DNA of 64,000 nucleotides from Chryseobacterium tructae (GTDB taxonomy: Bacteria > Bacteroidota > Bacteroidia > Flavobacteriales > Weeksellaceae): contig NZ_JAUFQR010000001.1 of NCBI RefSeq assembly GCF_030409875.1, positions 1,426,001 to 1,490,000 on the forward strand, given 5' to 3'. Shown here one piece after another: positions 10,990-20,178 of this stretch. Within the stretch, counting starts at the first letter, position 1. Each line of letters starts with the position of its first letter. The translations under genes and the position numbers were made by a program. A model generated the notes under the pieces. The model was not told where the DNA came from and made no database searches. It saw only the letters and a program-made list of their open reading frames with translations.

Positions 10990-12261
10990 ATGAATATAGA
11001 ACAGTTTTATCCTTTATTTTTACAGGCTGATAAAGTAACAATCGATAGCCGAAAAATAGCCAGAAATGATATCTTTTTTGCCTTTTCCGGTGATAATTTT
11101 AATGCGGCAACGTTAGCAGAAAAAGCCATTGACGAAGGTGCGCTGGCTGTCATTGTTGAACAGTCCGAATTTGAAAATAAGGATAAGAATATTTTCTATG
11201 TCCCGTCTACTCTTGAATTCCTGCAGCAATTAGCCATCTACCATAGAAGCCATCTTAATATTCCTTTTATTGGTCTTACAGGAAGCAATGGCAAGACAAC
11301 AACAAAGGAGCTTATTCATGCTGTCCTTTCAGAAAAGTTTAATGTTCAGTACACCTATGGAAATCTGAATAATCATATTGGAGTTCCGTTAACGATTCTT
11401 TCCATCAAACCTGAGCACGAAATGGCTGTTATTGAGATGGGAGCCAATCATCAGAAAGAAATAGAATTCCTTTGTACCATTTCACAACCTGATTTCGGAT
11501 ATATTACCAATTTTGGGAAAGCGCATTTGGAAGGTTTTGGCGGTTTTGAAGGAGTGATTAAAGGAAAATCTGAACTATACGATTATCTTAAAGAAAATCA
11601 TCAGACCATTATCGTTAATGAAAATGATCCTGTTCAGGTTGAAAAAACTGAAAATTATTCTCCTAAGATCACGTTTGGAAAAGGAGAGTCGGATTATACT
11701 TTTGAATCCTTCTCAGAAGATCATTTTGTGGGTTTAATGTATAAAGGAGAAAAGACGGTATCTAAACTTACCGGGGAGTATAACTTTACCAATCTTTGTG
11801 CAGCGGCAAGTCTTGGGCTTCATTTTGGAATCAGCTTTGAAAAAATAAAGCATGCAGTAGAGCAATATACACCTACTAATATGCGATCGCAGGTGGTGAA
11901 AAAAGAGAACAAAACATTGGTGCTCGATACATACAATGCTAATCCAAGTTCGATGACCGCTTCATTACATAACTTTATCACGTTTGAGGGTCGTAAAACG
12001 ATTATCATTGGTGATATGCTAGAATTGGGGGATGAGAGTGTGAAAGAGCATCAAAACATCTTAGAATTAGCTAAAATGCTTGGATTTGATACCATTATTA
12101 CTGTTGGAAAACATTTTAAAGGAGTCAATTCATCAGATCTTGCCTTTGAAAATACAACTGAGCTGACTGAATACCTGAAACAACATAAAATTCAGTCAGA
12201 AAATATACTATTGAAAGGATCTAGAGGAATCGCACTGGAAAAGGTAATCGATTTTATTTAG
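10990..12261 (+). CDS. murF: UDP-N-acetylmuramoyl-tripeptide--D-alanyl-D-alanine ligase
   Basis: MurF catalyses the last cytoplasmic step of peptidoglycan precursor synthesis, ATP-dependent addition of D-Ala-D-Ala to the UDP-MurNAc tripeptide. Starting at ATG 10990 (MNIEQFYPLF) gives 423 residues. An in-frame ATG at 10957 would add eleven unconserved residues. Visible are the N-terminal uridine-binding region (DSRK, DIFFAFSG), the P-loop GSNGKTTTKE near residue 102, the EMGANH segment and the ligase C-terminal domain opening with LDTYNANPSSM. The gene overlaps the 3' end of the convergent Nudix gene by eight bases. Confidence 0.95.
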   Translation: MNIEQFYPLFLQADKVTIDSRKIARNDIFFAFSGDNFNAATLAEKAIDEGALAVIVEQSEFENKDKNIFYVPSTLEFLQQLAIYHRSHLNIPFIGLTGSNGKTTTKELIHAVLSEKFNVQYTYGNLNNHIGVPLTILSIKPEHEMAVIEMGANHQKEIEFLCTISQPDFGYITNFGKAHLEGFGGFEGVIKGKSELYDYLKENHQTIIVNENDPVQVEKTENYSPKITFGKGESDYTFESFSEDHFVGLMYKGEKTVSKLTGEYNFTNLCAAASLGLHFGISFEKIKHAVEQYTPTNMRSQVVKKENKTLVLDTYNANPSSMTASLHNFITFEGRKTIIIGDMLELGDESVKEHQNILELAKMLGFDTIITVGKHFKGVNSSDLAFENTTELTEYLKQHKIQSENILLKGSRGIALEKVIDFI

Positions 12262-12864
12262 CCTTTAAAGCCCAATATTCTTTTACAATAAGCTGAATAT
12301 TTTTGAATGTGCTTGGGAAAACTTCATCTTCAATCTGAGGGATGTTTTTCCAGGCAACTTCAGTAATTCCTTCTTCAATCTGTGGCTTTGAAGTATCTTC
12401 ACCACTGAAATTCATTTCAACCAATGGGTACATTTCAGGATTTTCTCGCCGTTTCTTTCGATGTAAATATGATAAGTGGTATTGATAAACTGTACCAGCT
12501 CTACATCCCTTAACCCAGTTTCTTCTTCAATTTCTCTTACCGCAGATTCTTCTCTGGATTCTCCTTTCTCCATTTTTCCCTTTGGAAGATCCCATTTTCC
12601 TAACCTTCTGATGAAAAGCATTTCACCTTCAGGTTTAAGAACAAGCCCTCCGGCTGCTTCTATGATTCTAAACAGTTTTTGAAATTCCTGCCAGATTTCG
12701 TCAATATTCTCTCCATAAACATTAAGTTCGTTTACAGAAGTATTCTCTAAAAGATCTAATGCAATCTCTAAAGTCGTGAAACTTTCATACCCCAATTTTT
12801 TTTCAAGCTCTTCGGGATGTTTAGATATCAATAATTTTTTTTCGTTCACAAAAACTTTATACAT
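12254..12864 (-). CDS. Nudix hydrolase, one frameshift
   Basis: Nudix hydrolases cleave nucleoside diphosphates linked to another group. The Nudix box is intact in the first frame: GKWDLPKGKMEKGES followed by REIEEETGL (about residues 90-115). The frame is lost at 12419-12420, where AA (TT on the coding strand) stands in place of a third base. With it, THWFEMNFSGED reads on to a C-terminus of EYWALKAK and the protein is about 203 residues. The 3' end overlaps murF. The extra N-terminal 65-residue region before the Nudix domain is seen in Bacteroidetes members of this group. Substrate unknown. Confidence 0.85.
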
Positions 12865-13224
12865 CTTAGATATTTATAGTTAGTATTGATCCTTAGGTGA
12901 ATATGGTTTCAAAAGGCGAAAAAACAATATGCTTTTACTGCACTTTTTACCATAATTTATACGCAAATATATCAAATTATAGCAACAAAATAAACCAATT
13001 GACACGCTTTATTTTCTGAGTGCGAACAATTGTTTGGTTTAGTTTACAATAACATTATTTCTTAATAGTTTTATTTATAGAGAAGCATTCTCTTTTCAGG
13101 TTTAGCCTTTCGCTTTTAAAAGTATGCTTTGGATAACGTCTTTGTGGATTTTTTTCATAATTTTGTTGTTATCGTAAATGTAAAGAACCTTATCTTTATA
13201 GGAATTTAAATACAGAATAAAACA
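12865..13224. other. 360-base intergenic region between the divergent Nudix and SRPBCC genes
   Basis: No convincing ORF. The minus strand carries TATATTTG (12964-12971), a match to TAnnTTTG about 93 bases before the Nudix ATG and its likely promoter, implying a long leader. On the plus strand TATCTTTA close to 13193 is a weaker match ahead of the SRPBCC gene. The rest is AT-rich without repeats. Confidence 0.4.
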
Positions 13225-13614
13225 ATGAATTTAGAAGGACGAAAAATTATTGTCAATAAATCATCTAAGGAGTTAAGTGAATTGCTGAAAACTCCTGAAA
13301 ATTACAAAGATTTCATGCCGGATGGTCTTCAGAAATTTGAAACAAAAGATAATGGTTTTAAATTCGGATTACAAGGAATGCCTGAAATTGCACTGAAAAT
13401 AGATGAGGTAAACGATCAAAAAGCCATATTGAAATCTGCAAGCTCAAGCCTTGATTTTTCATTAACAGCTACTTTAAACCCTATCAATGAAAACCAGACT
13501 GAAGTTCAGATGTTGTTTGAAGGAAAATTCAACCCATTCATCAAAATGATGGTAGAAAAGCCATTACAGAACTTTATCAATACATTGACAGATAAGATCG
13601 AAGCCTACAAATAA
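13225..13614 (+). CDS. SRPBCC-like (START-fold) protein of unknown ligand
   Basis: This 129-residue soluble protein has the alternating strand pattern and long final helix of the SRPBCC/polyketide-cyclase fold. It opens with MNLEGRKIIV and has a variable middle (DGLQKFE, FGLQGMPEIALKI, TEVQMLFEGKFNP) and C-terminal helix PLQNFINTLTDKIEAY. There is no signal peptide or catalytic motif. Such proteins bind hydrophobic ligands or are of unknown role. It is isolated between the Nudix promoter region and a bidirectional terminator. Confidence 0.65.
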   Translation: MNLEGRKIIVNKSSKELSELLKTPENYKDFMPDGLQKFETKDNGFKFGLQGMPEIALKIDEVNDQKAILKSASSSLDFSLTATLNPINENQTEVQMLFEGKFNPFIKMMVEKPLQNFINTLTDKIEAYK

Positions 13615-13620
13615 TACATA

Positions 13621-13648
13621 AAAAACCTTCATTATTGAAGGTTTTTTT
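13621..13648. terminator. Bidirectional terminator between SRPBCC and beta-helix genes
   Basis: AAAAACCTTC (13621-13630) pairs with GAAGGTTTTT (13637-13646) over a six-base loop, with T runs on both strands. It serves the convergent genes ending at 13614 and 13654. Confidence 0.85.
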
Positions 13649-13653
13649 ATCTA

Positions 13654-14709
13654 CTACTGATTCTTTTTAAACAACCCGGCTTTTAAATTAGATCCGATGG
13701 AACCTTCTGCTAATTGCAGATAATTGCGTTTACTTTGATCTTTTTCAATTTTTATACTCCCGGTTGTCCGTACATTTTTCATTTCCAGGAAATCTGTTGA
13801 AGTGGCATCACTATCACTTAACGGACCACTTCCGTATCCGGCGAGTTTGGTGTAGTCAGCGAAAATACTATCGGAAGCTTTATATTTGCGTGTACTGCCT
13901 TTTTCCCTAATCCATATCGTATTCGTGTTGGCTATGATATTATGATGAAAGTCAAATTCCTCTCCATTAGTTCCTTGTGTTGTCCAAACACCACAGAAAT
14001 AGCCGCCATATACCAGAGAATAACGCATGGCACTCCGGCTGCCGGTTCCACCATCATTTTTCCAAAAAACAACAGGAATTTTACAGTTGAAGAAGACACA
14101 ATGATCGATAACCAGACCATAACCATTGGCTATCACGCCCACATGTAATGGCAGTACGTCTGCATTTCCGGCAAACAGGCATTGTGTTACGAGCAGATCA
14201 TCCAGGTTTTTTCCATCGCGCCAGATAGGATAAGAACGGCGCAGGTTGCTACCATCTATGTAAGAATAATCCGGGCTTCCACTAAAACGAAGACCTTCAA
14301 TAGTGACATGGCTTACCTCTGGTTGTATACCTCTTGCTTCTTGTCCGCCTATACCTGGCTCAAGGGGAGTAGCCGTTACTACAACCGGCATTTTTTGAGG
14401 AGTCCAATCGGTATCATCAGGCATGACATCCGCACGAATGACAAGACGGTTTTTAAGAGTATACTTGTCATTGTTGAATACAACAGTTTGCGTCAACAGG
14501 TGCACTCCTTCTGAAAGGATAATTGTGGTAGCTTCCGGAGCTTTGTTTAAATTGACCCGTTTTGCCGCTTCTAAAATAGTCTTTAATGGTTGTATCTTTG
14601 TTCCTGTATTGGAGTCATTACCCGTCTGAGGATTAATGTATAATTCTTCCGCCTGTATTAAGCCAATACTCATTAAAAACAGGAGAAAACTAAATGTGTA
14701 TTTTGTCAT
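13654..14709 (-). CDS. Secreted right-handed parallel beta-helix protein
   Basis: The 351-residue protein has a signal peptide (cleavage probably after IQAEE near residue 20) and then the opening typical of pectate-lyase-like/DUF1565 proteins: YINPQTGNDSNTGTK...PLKTILEAAKR. The middle shows beta-helix coil repeats (VTIEGLRF, LLVTQCLF, LVIDHCVFFNC, FDFHHNIIANT). Such proteins often bind or cleave polysaccharides, but no catalytic residues can be assigned and no type IX C-terminal domain is seen, so a periplasmic or Sec-exported location is inferred. It lies just downstream of an AraC regulator on the same strand and may be its target. Confidence 0.65.
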   Translation of the reverse strand: MTKYTFSFLLFLMSIGLIQAEELYINPQTGNDSNTGTKIQPLKTILEAAKRVNLNKAPEATTIILSEGVHLLTQTVVFNNDKYTLKNRLVIRADVMPDDTDWTPQKMPVVVTATPLEPGIGGQEARGIQPEVSHVTIEGLRFSGSPDYSYIDGSNLRRSYPIWRDGKNLDDLLVTQCLFAGNADVLPLHVGVIANGYGLVIDHCVFFNCKIPVVFWKNDGGTGSRSAMRYSLVYGGYFCGVWTTQGTNGEEFDFHHNIIANTNTIWIREKGSTRKYKASDSIFADYTKLAGYGSGPLSDSDATSTDFLEMKNVRTTGSIKIEKDQSKRNYLQLAEGSIGSNLKAGLFKKNQ

Positions 14710-14780
14710 ATTCCTTTTTTATGTAAAATTAGGAACACTCTTGCTTTATAAAAAGGTCATTTTCTCTTTAAAATGATCTC

Positions 14781-15647
14781 TTATATATTCTTTCTGTATT
14801 GTTGCGGAGTAATGCCTGTAAGCTTTTTAAAGAAACGATTAAAATTAGAAGGATCTGAAAAACCGAAATCATAAGAAATCTCTTTCGCTGATTTATTTTG
14901 ATAAAGCTGTTTTTTTATTTCTGAAATCAATTTGTAATGGATCATTTGCTGAGCAGATAACCCACTAAACTGTCTGCAGATTTTATTAAGGAATCCCGGG
15001 CTGATATTCAGCATTTTTGAATAAGCTTCAACGCTTCGATCATTCACAAATTTTTTTTCCAGTAAAGATCGGAATCTATAAAAATCAGAATGAATAGAGG
15101 TGTCTCTTTGAACATTGTAAACACTTGCATAATACCGGTTGAGAATGACCAGTAACTGATAGAGAAACGATCTGATCAAATGATTGCTGTCATTTTGAAG
15201 CTGCCCGAATTCTTCCTGTATTTCATATAAAAGATCCCTGCATCTTCCAAATTGTACCTCTGATAACTGAATTTTGGTAGGACTTGAATACTGATGGAAG
15301 TATTGAAAGCGATACAAGAATAATTCATCCGAGAAAAAAAGGTGAAGAAAATCTTTTTCAAAGAATAAAATATAACCCTTAACTTTTTCTTGAATTTCCC
15401 AACATCGAACTTGCCCGGGACTTGTAAAAATAATAGTTTGTGGGGCTATTGATATCTTATTTTCGTCTAATGTAAAAGTTCCGGCTCCTTCTTCGATGAA
15501 AATAATTTCGTAAAAACTAAGTTGATGTAATGTATTATCTAAGACATAATTATTCAATGTTTCGATACGTCCTATATCTAATAACAGCTCCAGACCATAT
15601 TTACAAGGGAGAAAGTGATACGTTTTAATTTTTGTGACTGCTGCCAT
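14781..15647 (-). CDS. AraC-family transcriptional regulator
   Basis: In this 288-residue protein the first 150 residues form a cupin-like effector domain (YEIIFIEEGAGTFTLDENKISI, shown here in part as motifs FIEEGAG and APQTIIF). The last 100 carry two helix-turn-helix motifs, ending in the conserved AraC signature FGFSDPSNFNRFFKK...GITPQQYRK. It is transcribed toward the beta-helix gene 71 bases downstream, suggesting local control of that gene by an unknown, possibly sugar, ligand. Target and ligand are not shown by the sequence. Confidence 0.88.
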   Translation of the reverse strand: MAAVTKIKTYHFLPCKYGLELLLDIGRIETLNNYVLDNTLHQLSFYEIIFIEEGAGTFTLDENKISIAPQTIIFTSPGQVRCWEIQEKVKGYILFFEKDFLHLFFSDELFLYRFQYFHQYSSPTKIQLSEVQFGRCRDLLYEIQEEFGQLQNDSNHLIRSFLYQLLVILNRYYASVYNVQRDTSIHSDFYRFRSLLEKKFVNDRSVEAYSKMLNISPGFLNKICRQFSGLSAQQMIHYKLISEIKKQLYQNKSAKEISYDFGFSDPSNFNRFFKKLTGITPQQYRKNI

Positions 15648-15748
15648 TTTTTCTCGTTCTAGGAATGAGTTAAAAATACAAATTTTCAGTCACCCTTATA
15701 GCTTAGCCTAATTTTATGAATTGTAAAAAAGAAGGATATAAACTTAAT

Positions 15749-16792
15749 TTAGGCAATGGTTCCTGAGCTATGATCAGCAATACTTCCTGTAGCTGAAGAA
15801 AGAACATTGATCTCATTGTTCATTTTTAAAACTCCCATGAACGCAAAGATTAACGCCTCCTTATATTCGATGATTTCCTGTTGAGGAATAATAACCTCAG
15901 ACTTCGTTTTTGCTTTTATTTTTTCAATGAGAAAAATATTATAAGCGCCACCGCCGGTCACCAAAATATCCTTTAGCTTGTATTGATTGATCACCGTTGA
16001 GATTTGCTGGGCAATATGCTCTGTAAAGGTAGCTAATGCATCCAGAGAAGCTATACCATCCAGGGTTGGAAATATATATTGATGACACCATTCTGCCCCC
16101 AATGATTTTGGGTGAGACTGTTGGTAAAAATCTAAAGAATTAAGTTCATTAAGTAAACTTATATTAATTTCTCCTTTTCTTGCCAAATCCCCATTTTCAT
16201 CGAAACTTGTATTAAGTTGTTGTGCTAAGTGATTAAGAATAATATTAACAGGAGCAATATCAAAAGCAATTCTTTTACCTTCCGATACCAGAGATATATT
16301 TGAAAATCCTCCCAGATTAAGACATGCATCATATTCGGAAAAAAGAAGTTGGTCACCTATAGGAACTAGAGGAGCGCCATTTCCTTTCATGAGAACATCC
16401 TGGCTTCTGAAATCATAGAGTACCGGTACGCCTGTTTCTATTTTAATGGCTTTGCCATCTCCGATCTGAAGAGTAAATTTTCTTTGAGGTTGATGAAAAA
16501 CGGTGTGGCCATGAGATGCAATCAAATCAATATTGGCAAGCTGATGTCTTTCAATAAATTCCTTAGTCTTTTGTCCAAGATAAAAACCGTAATCAGCATG
16601 AAGTTCCAATAGGTCTGTTACGGAGAAATGAATGGAATTTTTAAGCTTATTTTCCCACTCCGTAGAATAGGGAAGGGTTTCTGCTTTCAGAATCTGAAAA
16701 TGCCATTTGTCCTTTTTTTCAAATTCAGCAAGACAGATATCTAAACCGTCCAGACTTGTTCCGGACATCAATCCAATGGCAAGAGTTTTCAT
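15749..16792 (-). CDS. anmK: Anhydro-N-acetylmuramic acid kinase
   Basis: AnmK phosphorylates and opens 1,6-anhydro-MurNAc during cell-wall recycling, giving MurNAc-6-phosphate. The 347-residue protein opens with the nucleotide-binding GLMSGTSLDGLD and contains SHGHTVFHQP, QIGDGKAI, DFRSQDV, GAPLVPIGD, LNLGGFSNIS and TGGGAYN, all in the family order. It starts 11 bases after the lptC stop, so it is the third gene of an outer-membrane-protein-lptC-anmK operon. Confidence 0.93.
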   Translation of the reverse strand: MKTLAIGLMSGTSLDGLDICLAEFEKKDKWHFQILKAETLPYSTEWENKLKNSIHFSVTDLLELHADYGFYLGQKTKEFIERHQLANIDLIASHGHTVFHQPQRKFTLQIGDGKAIKIETGVPVLYDFRSQDVLMKGNGAPLVPIGDQLLFSEYDACLNLGGFSNISLVSEGKRIAFDIAPVNIILNHLAQQLNTSFDENGDLARKGEINISLLNELNSLDFYQQSHPKSLGAEWCHQYIFPTLDGIASLDALATFTEHIAQQISTVINQYKLKDILVTGGGAYNIFLIEKIKAKTKSEVIIPQQEIIEYKEALIFAFMGVLKMNNEINVLSSATGSIADHSSGTIA

Positions 16793-16803
16793 TGTTACAG
16801 AAG

Positions 16804-17394
16804 CTATTTTTTATTCTCAGAAAGTCTTTTTGAGCTAAAATCTCCAGAATTATTATAGAAAGTATATTCCGAAAAATCATCCTTGGCAGTCATTCCGTTA
16901 GCTCCTACAAGGGTTGAACCATCTTCCATGGTAACATACACTGTATCTTTCGTGTAGATTTTCCTTTTCTTCTGATCCCAAAAAATACTCTGCATGGCGA
17001 ATTTTTGACCTTCATTGGTTGTAATTCTTACATTACCTCTAGCCTCGTAAAATTGTTTATAATCAAAGAATTTGGCATATTTCGCCTTGATTGTTCCTGG
17101 GATTTTTGGCTTTTTCTTATCGAAAAATTCAATATCAATTCCTTTTCTGGCTACGGTATAAGGACTGTCTATCAGCTCATATTTTTCAATGATAGGAGCT
17201 TTGGCCTTCAGAATTACAAATCCGGAATCCCGTTGTATGATATTAGCATTATTAATGACCTGTGAAGGAAAGTTTTTACTATTATTTCCATTCTTTTTGG
17301 TAAGATCTTCTTCACAGGATGTGAATATAAAAAATATAGCACAACTAAAAAGGTATGCTATATTTTTATATTGTATTTTTTTTGAAAAATTCAT
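16804..17394 (-). CDS. lptC: LPS export protein LptC, lipoprotein-like
   Basis: LptC is the periplasmic, membrane-tethered subunit that passes lipopolysaccharide from LptB2FG to LptA. Starting at ATG 17394 (MNFSKKIQYK) gives 196 residues. A possible upstream start at 17433 would overlap the preceding gene and is less likely. The N-terminus has a hydrophobic stretch ending in FTSC, a plausible lipobox, as seen in Bacteroidetes LptC. The remainder is a beta-jellyroll of OstA/LptA type (IIQRDSGFVILKA, GNVRITTNEGQ, STLVGANGM). The start is one base past the stop of the preceding gene, so translation is probably coupled. Confidence 0.85.
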   Translation of the reverse strand: MNFSKKIQYKNIAYLFSCAIFFIFTSCEEDLTKKNGNNSKNFPSQVINNANIIQRDSGFVILKAKAPIIEKYELIDSPYTVARKGIDIEFFDKKKPKIPGTIKAKYAKFFDYKQFYEARGNVRITTNEGQKFAMQSIFWDQKKRKIYTKDTVYVTMEDGSTLVGANGMTAKDDFSEYTFYNNSGDFSSKRLSENKK

Positions 17395-17395
17395 T

Positions 17396-18676
17396 CTAGT
17401 TATATAGAGCTTTTCTAAACCATTTATCAGCAAAGTTGAAGCCGAATTTCAGGTTGATAAAGTTCTGGTTGATAAGGTTGTTCTGAAGAGTACCTCTCTT
17501 CCCTAATTCTACACCAATCTCTAGACCACTCATTCTTGTAATACTGCTGTTTTTGAATGGTAACATTACTCCGGCAGAAATACCAAACTTATTGATGCTG
17601 TTACCTTCTAGTTTAAGATCTCCTCTTTCATAGAACGCACCATATCTGTAGATTACCCTTGAGAAATAGCTTCTGAAGTTGTTGTAGTTAGGTAAATACC
17701 ATCCTCCGGCAGAAATTCTGTAGGTATCCTGCAGGCTGAAAGATTTTCCGAAATAAGAAATGTCTTCTCCTTTTTTATAATCAATCTGCCCGGAAAAGAA
17801 CCAATGATTTTCACTTCCATATCCAACCCCTACGGATGCTTGTAATGGAAGAAGGTTCTTAGATTTAGTTTTTAGATTCTCAATTTCATTGACATCAATC
17901 TTGTCACCGGCTGCATTAGCATATCTGTAAGTACTGTTGATGTACTCAGTGGTCATATTACTGGTATTCCCGAAAGTAGCGGTAGCTCCAATCGTTAATT
18001 TCTTATCAGTACGAGGGTTGAGCTTTTGATAACTAGTACCTAAAGTAAAGTTGAAGTTTCTAATCCTGTTTTTCGTTTCATACCCATTGATATACTCAGA
18101 ATTGGTAGCATGAAATTCAGTAAGATCAGACAGGTCTCCGAAATATATATTGGCTCTTGCCCCTACATTGAATTGATCATTGATTTTATAAGATAAAGCC
18201 ACTGCAGCAGTGTTTAATGTACCGCTTCCTTTAAAATCATTCTGGAAAACAGTTCCGTCCTTTTGAGTCTGCTTATTTTCAATACTATAACTTTTTGAAC
18301 TATAGGGCTGATAGGTAATTCCCATTTTAATCTTTGAGGAAATAGGGAATGCCAATGAGATATTAGAAAGATACGTAGAATGCTTTGTAGATTTCGTATC
18401 GTTATAATTCGATTTGAAATAGTTGTTTTCGTTGGTAGCTTCCAGTTTGATACTTGTAAGTTCGAAATTGGCGTTGTTTGCAGGGTTTGCAAAGTTGAAA
18501 CTACTGGTAAAATCACTTATAAAAGCAGTAGATATACCTCCCATGGAAGTAGTTTCGATCGTATTATCATATTTTACATCCCCAATTCCATATTTTGCAT
18601 ACGGAGAGTTACCTAGACTCTGTGCATTCAGAAAATATCCAACTGATATGAATGATACTACAAAGATTTTTTTCAT
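17396..18676 (-). CDS. Outer-membrane beta-barrel protein (FadL/PorV-like), function unknown
   Basis: The 426-residue protein has a signal peptide (cleavage after LNAQ near residue 19) and then SLGNSPYAKYGIGD, a stretch like the start of FadL/OmpP1-type barrels (MGGISTAFISD, NFANPANNA). Long amphipathic strands rich in Tyr, Asn and Ser follow, ending KFGFNFADKWFRKALYN. It is probably a transport or assembly porin of the outer membrane. It is first in an operon with lptC and anmK. The specific substrate is unknown, and the coupling with lptC hints at an envelope role. Confidence 0.7.
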   Translation of the reverse strand: MKKIFVVSFISVGYFLNAQSLGNSPYAKYGIGDVKYDNTIETTSMGGISTAFISDFTSSFNFANPANNANFELTSIKLEATNENNYFKSNYNDTKSTKHSTYLSNISLAFPISSKIKMGITYQPYSSKSYSIENKQTQKDGTVFQNDFKGSGTLNTAAVALSYKINDQFNVGARANIYFGDLSDLTEFHATNSEYINGYETKNRIRNFNFTLGTSYQKLNPRTDKKLTIGATATFGNTSNMTTEYINSTYRYANAAGDKIDVNEIENLKTKSKNLLPLQASVGVGYGSENHWFFSGQIDYKKGEDISYFGKSFSLQDTYRISAGGWYLPNYNNFRSYFSRVIYRYGAFYERGDLKLEGNSINKFGISAGVMLPFKNSSITRMSGLEIGVELGKRGTLQNNLINQNFINLKFGFNFADKWFRKALYN

Positions 18677-19003
18677 TCTTTATTTTTAAAATAATGCGCA
18701 AATATCTTAAATATTAATGAATTGTAAAAATTATATGTGGTTAAAGTTTGTTAAGGGCTGTATAATGGGGAATTTTTAAGCTTTATAGATTATTACTGTT
18801 AATTGTGAATCATGGATTTACTTTGTTTGATCATTTGTCTATTTTAATCTATAATTCACTATTTTGGCAGCTGTGAGTGGTGAGGTGACGATGTCTAATC
18901 CCTTTTATTCGTGAATATCTTTTACCATTTGTTTTCTATTAACTTTTTGCAGGCAAAAATTAACCATTCATAAATTTAACTCTGAATTCTTCTCCAGTTT
19001 TTT
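18677..19003. other. Intergenic region upstream of two divergent genes
   Basis: About 330 bases without a plausible ORF. It is AT-rich, with short matches to the dispersed text found elsewhere (TTAATTGTGAATCATGG). I see no stem longer than six pairs and no clear operator. Confidence 0.3.
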
Positions 19004-19011
19004 TATCTTTG
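19004..19011 (+). promoter_or_regulatory. -7 promoter element of holB, four bases from the ATG
   Basis: TATCTTTG is an exact match to TAnnTTTG and is followed by AAAC and then the ATG at 19016. A transcript from this site would have no, or almost no, 5' leader. No good -33 TTG is seen at the usual distance. Confidence 0.45.
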
Positions 19012-19015
19012 AAAC

Positions 19016-20134
19016 ATGAATTGGGAGAACATCGCAGGACAAGAAAATCTGAAAAAACTTCTTAGAGAAAGCATTGCTGAAAACAGAGTAAGCCATGCCC
19101 AGCTTTTCGTAGGAAAGGAAGGATATGGTACTTTACCTATGGTGTTGGCTTATGCAAAGGAAATTTTGAGTCAGGAAAATGAGCATGCAGCTTCAAAAGT
19201 AGAACACCTTAATCACCTGGATCTGCATTTCAGTTTTCCCGTTTTTACAGACAATAGAAATTCTTTAAGTAAAAATAAATTTGAAGAGTTCCGAGAAATG
19301 ATTCAGGCTTCTCCATATGCAAGTTATGATGATTGGACCGCTTTTTTGGAATCAGAAAATAAGCAACTTTTCATTTCAGCAGACGAAGTTGATGATCAAA
19401 ATCAGAAGTTTTCTTTAAAAAGTTTTGAAGGCGGAACTAAAATTTTGATTGTCTGGAGAGCAGATAAAATGAATATAGCCGCATCAAACAAGTTCCTGAA
19501 GTTTCTTGAAGAACCACCGGCAAAAACTATTATTCTTCTTACAGCAGAAAGTACCAACGATATTTTGCCAACCATCCTTTCCCGTACTCAGGTAGTAGAA
19601 ATTCCGAGAATTCATGATGAGGATATTGAAGTATATTTAAAAAAGAAATTCTCAGTTTCTGAAGAAAAAGTAAGAGAAATTGTTCATGAAGCACAAGGAA
19701 ATCTAAATGAAGCAATCAAACTTCTGAACTCAGGAGATAAAAGCAACGAATTTGAAAAACTTTTTGTACAATGGGTTCGTGATGCCTTTATGGTAAAGAA
19801 GAAACCAGAATACCTGAGAAGTATTATTTCATGGGCCAGAGAAATTGCAGGCTGGAATAGAGAAAAGCAAAAGAATTTTTTGAATTATTGTTCAGAAATT
19901 TTCAGATTGGCACTTCTTCAGAATTATCAATCAGAGAATCTGGTGTATAAAAAAATCGATGCCAATGGTTTCAACTGGGCTGGTTTTTCAAAGTTCATCA
20001 GCGGTGCGAATATCGAAAGTATTCTTGAAGAGATCAATACTGCAGATCTGCATCTCACAAGAAATGGAAATCCTAAAATTGTATGGACGGATCTTGGAAT
20101 TAAACTATCAAGATATATTCATAAAAGTACATAA
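19016..20134 (+). CDS. holB: DNA polymerase III delta' subunit
   Basis: This 372-residue AAA+ clamp-loader subunit opens MNWENIAGQENLKKLL and SHAQLFVG. The P-loop position reads GKEGYGTLP and lacks the lysine and serine/threonine of an active Walker A, as expected of the non-hydrolysing delta' subunit. The zinc-binding cysteines of the E. coli protein are absent. LKFLEEPPAKTIILLTAES and ILSRTQVVEIPR are the conserved sensor 1 and SRC-like (here LSRTQ) segments. The gene is monocistronic, flanked by its own promoter-like element and a terminator. Confidence 0.9.
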   Translation: MNWENIAGQENLKKLLRESIAENRVSHAQLFVGKEGYGTLPMVLAYAKEILSQENEHAASKVEHLNHLDLHFSFPVFTDNRNSLSKNKFEEFREMIQASPYASYDDWTAFLESENKQLFISADEVDDQNQKFSLKSFEGGTKILIVWRADKMNIAASNKFLKFLEEPPAKTIILLTAESTNDILPTILSRTQVVEIPRIHDEDIEVYLKKKFSVSEEKVREIVHEAQGNLNEAIKLLNSGDKSNEFEKLFVQWVRDAFMVKKKPEYLRSIISWAREIAGWNREKQKNFLNYCSEIFRLALLQNYQSENLVYKKIDANGFNWAGFSKFISGANIESILEEINTADLHLTRNGNPKIVWTDLGIKLSRYIHKST

Positions 20135-20139
20135 AAAAA

Positions 20140-20167
20140 ACTCCGGAATTTGTCCGGAGTTTTTTTT
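20140..20167. terminator. Bidirectional terminator after holB
   Basis: ACTCCGGA (20140-20147) pairs with TCCGGAGT (20153-20160), with an A run on the left and a T run on the right. It can end holB on the plus strand and the small cysteine-rich gene on the minus strand. Confidence 0.85.
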
Positions 20168-20178
20168 GGTATGGTGAC

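Noticed and set aside
13654..15647. Recently acquired island of beta-helix and AraC genes
   Set aside because: The neighbours are housekeeping genes and no integrase, direct repeats or tRNA site flank the pair. Base composition looks only slightly different by eye, so transfer is not supported.
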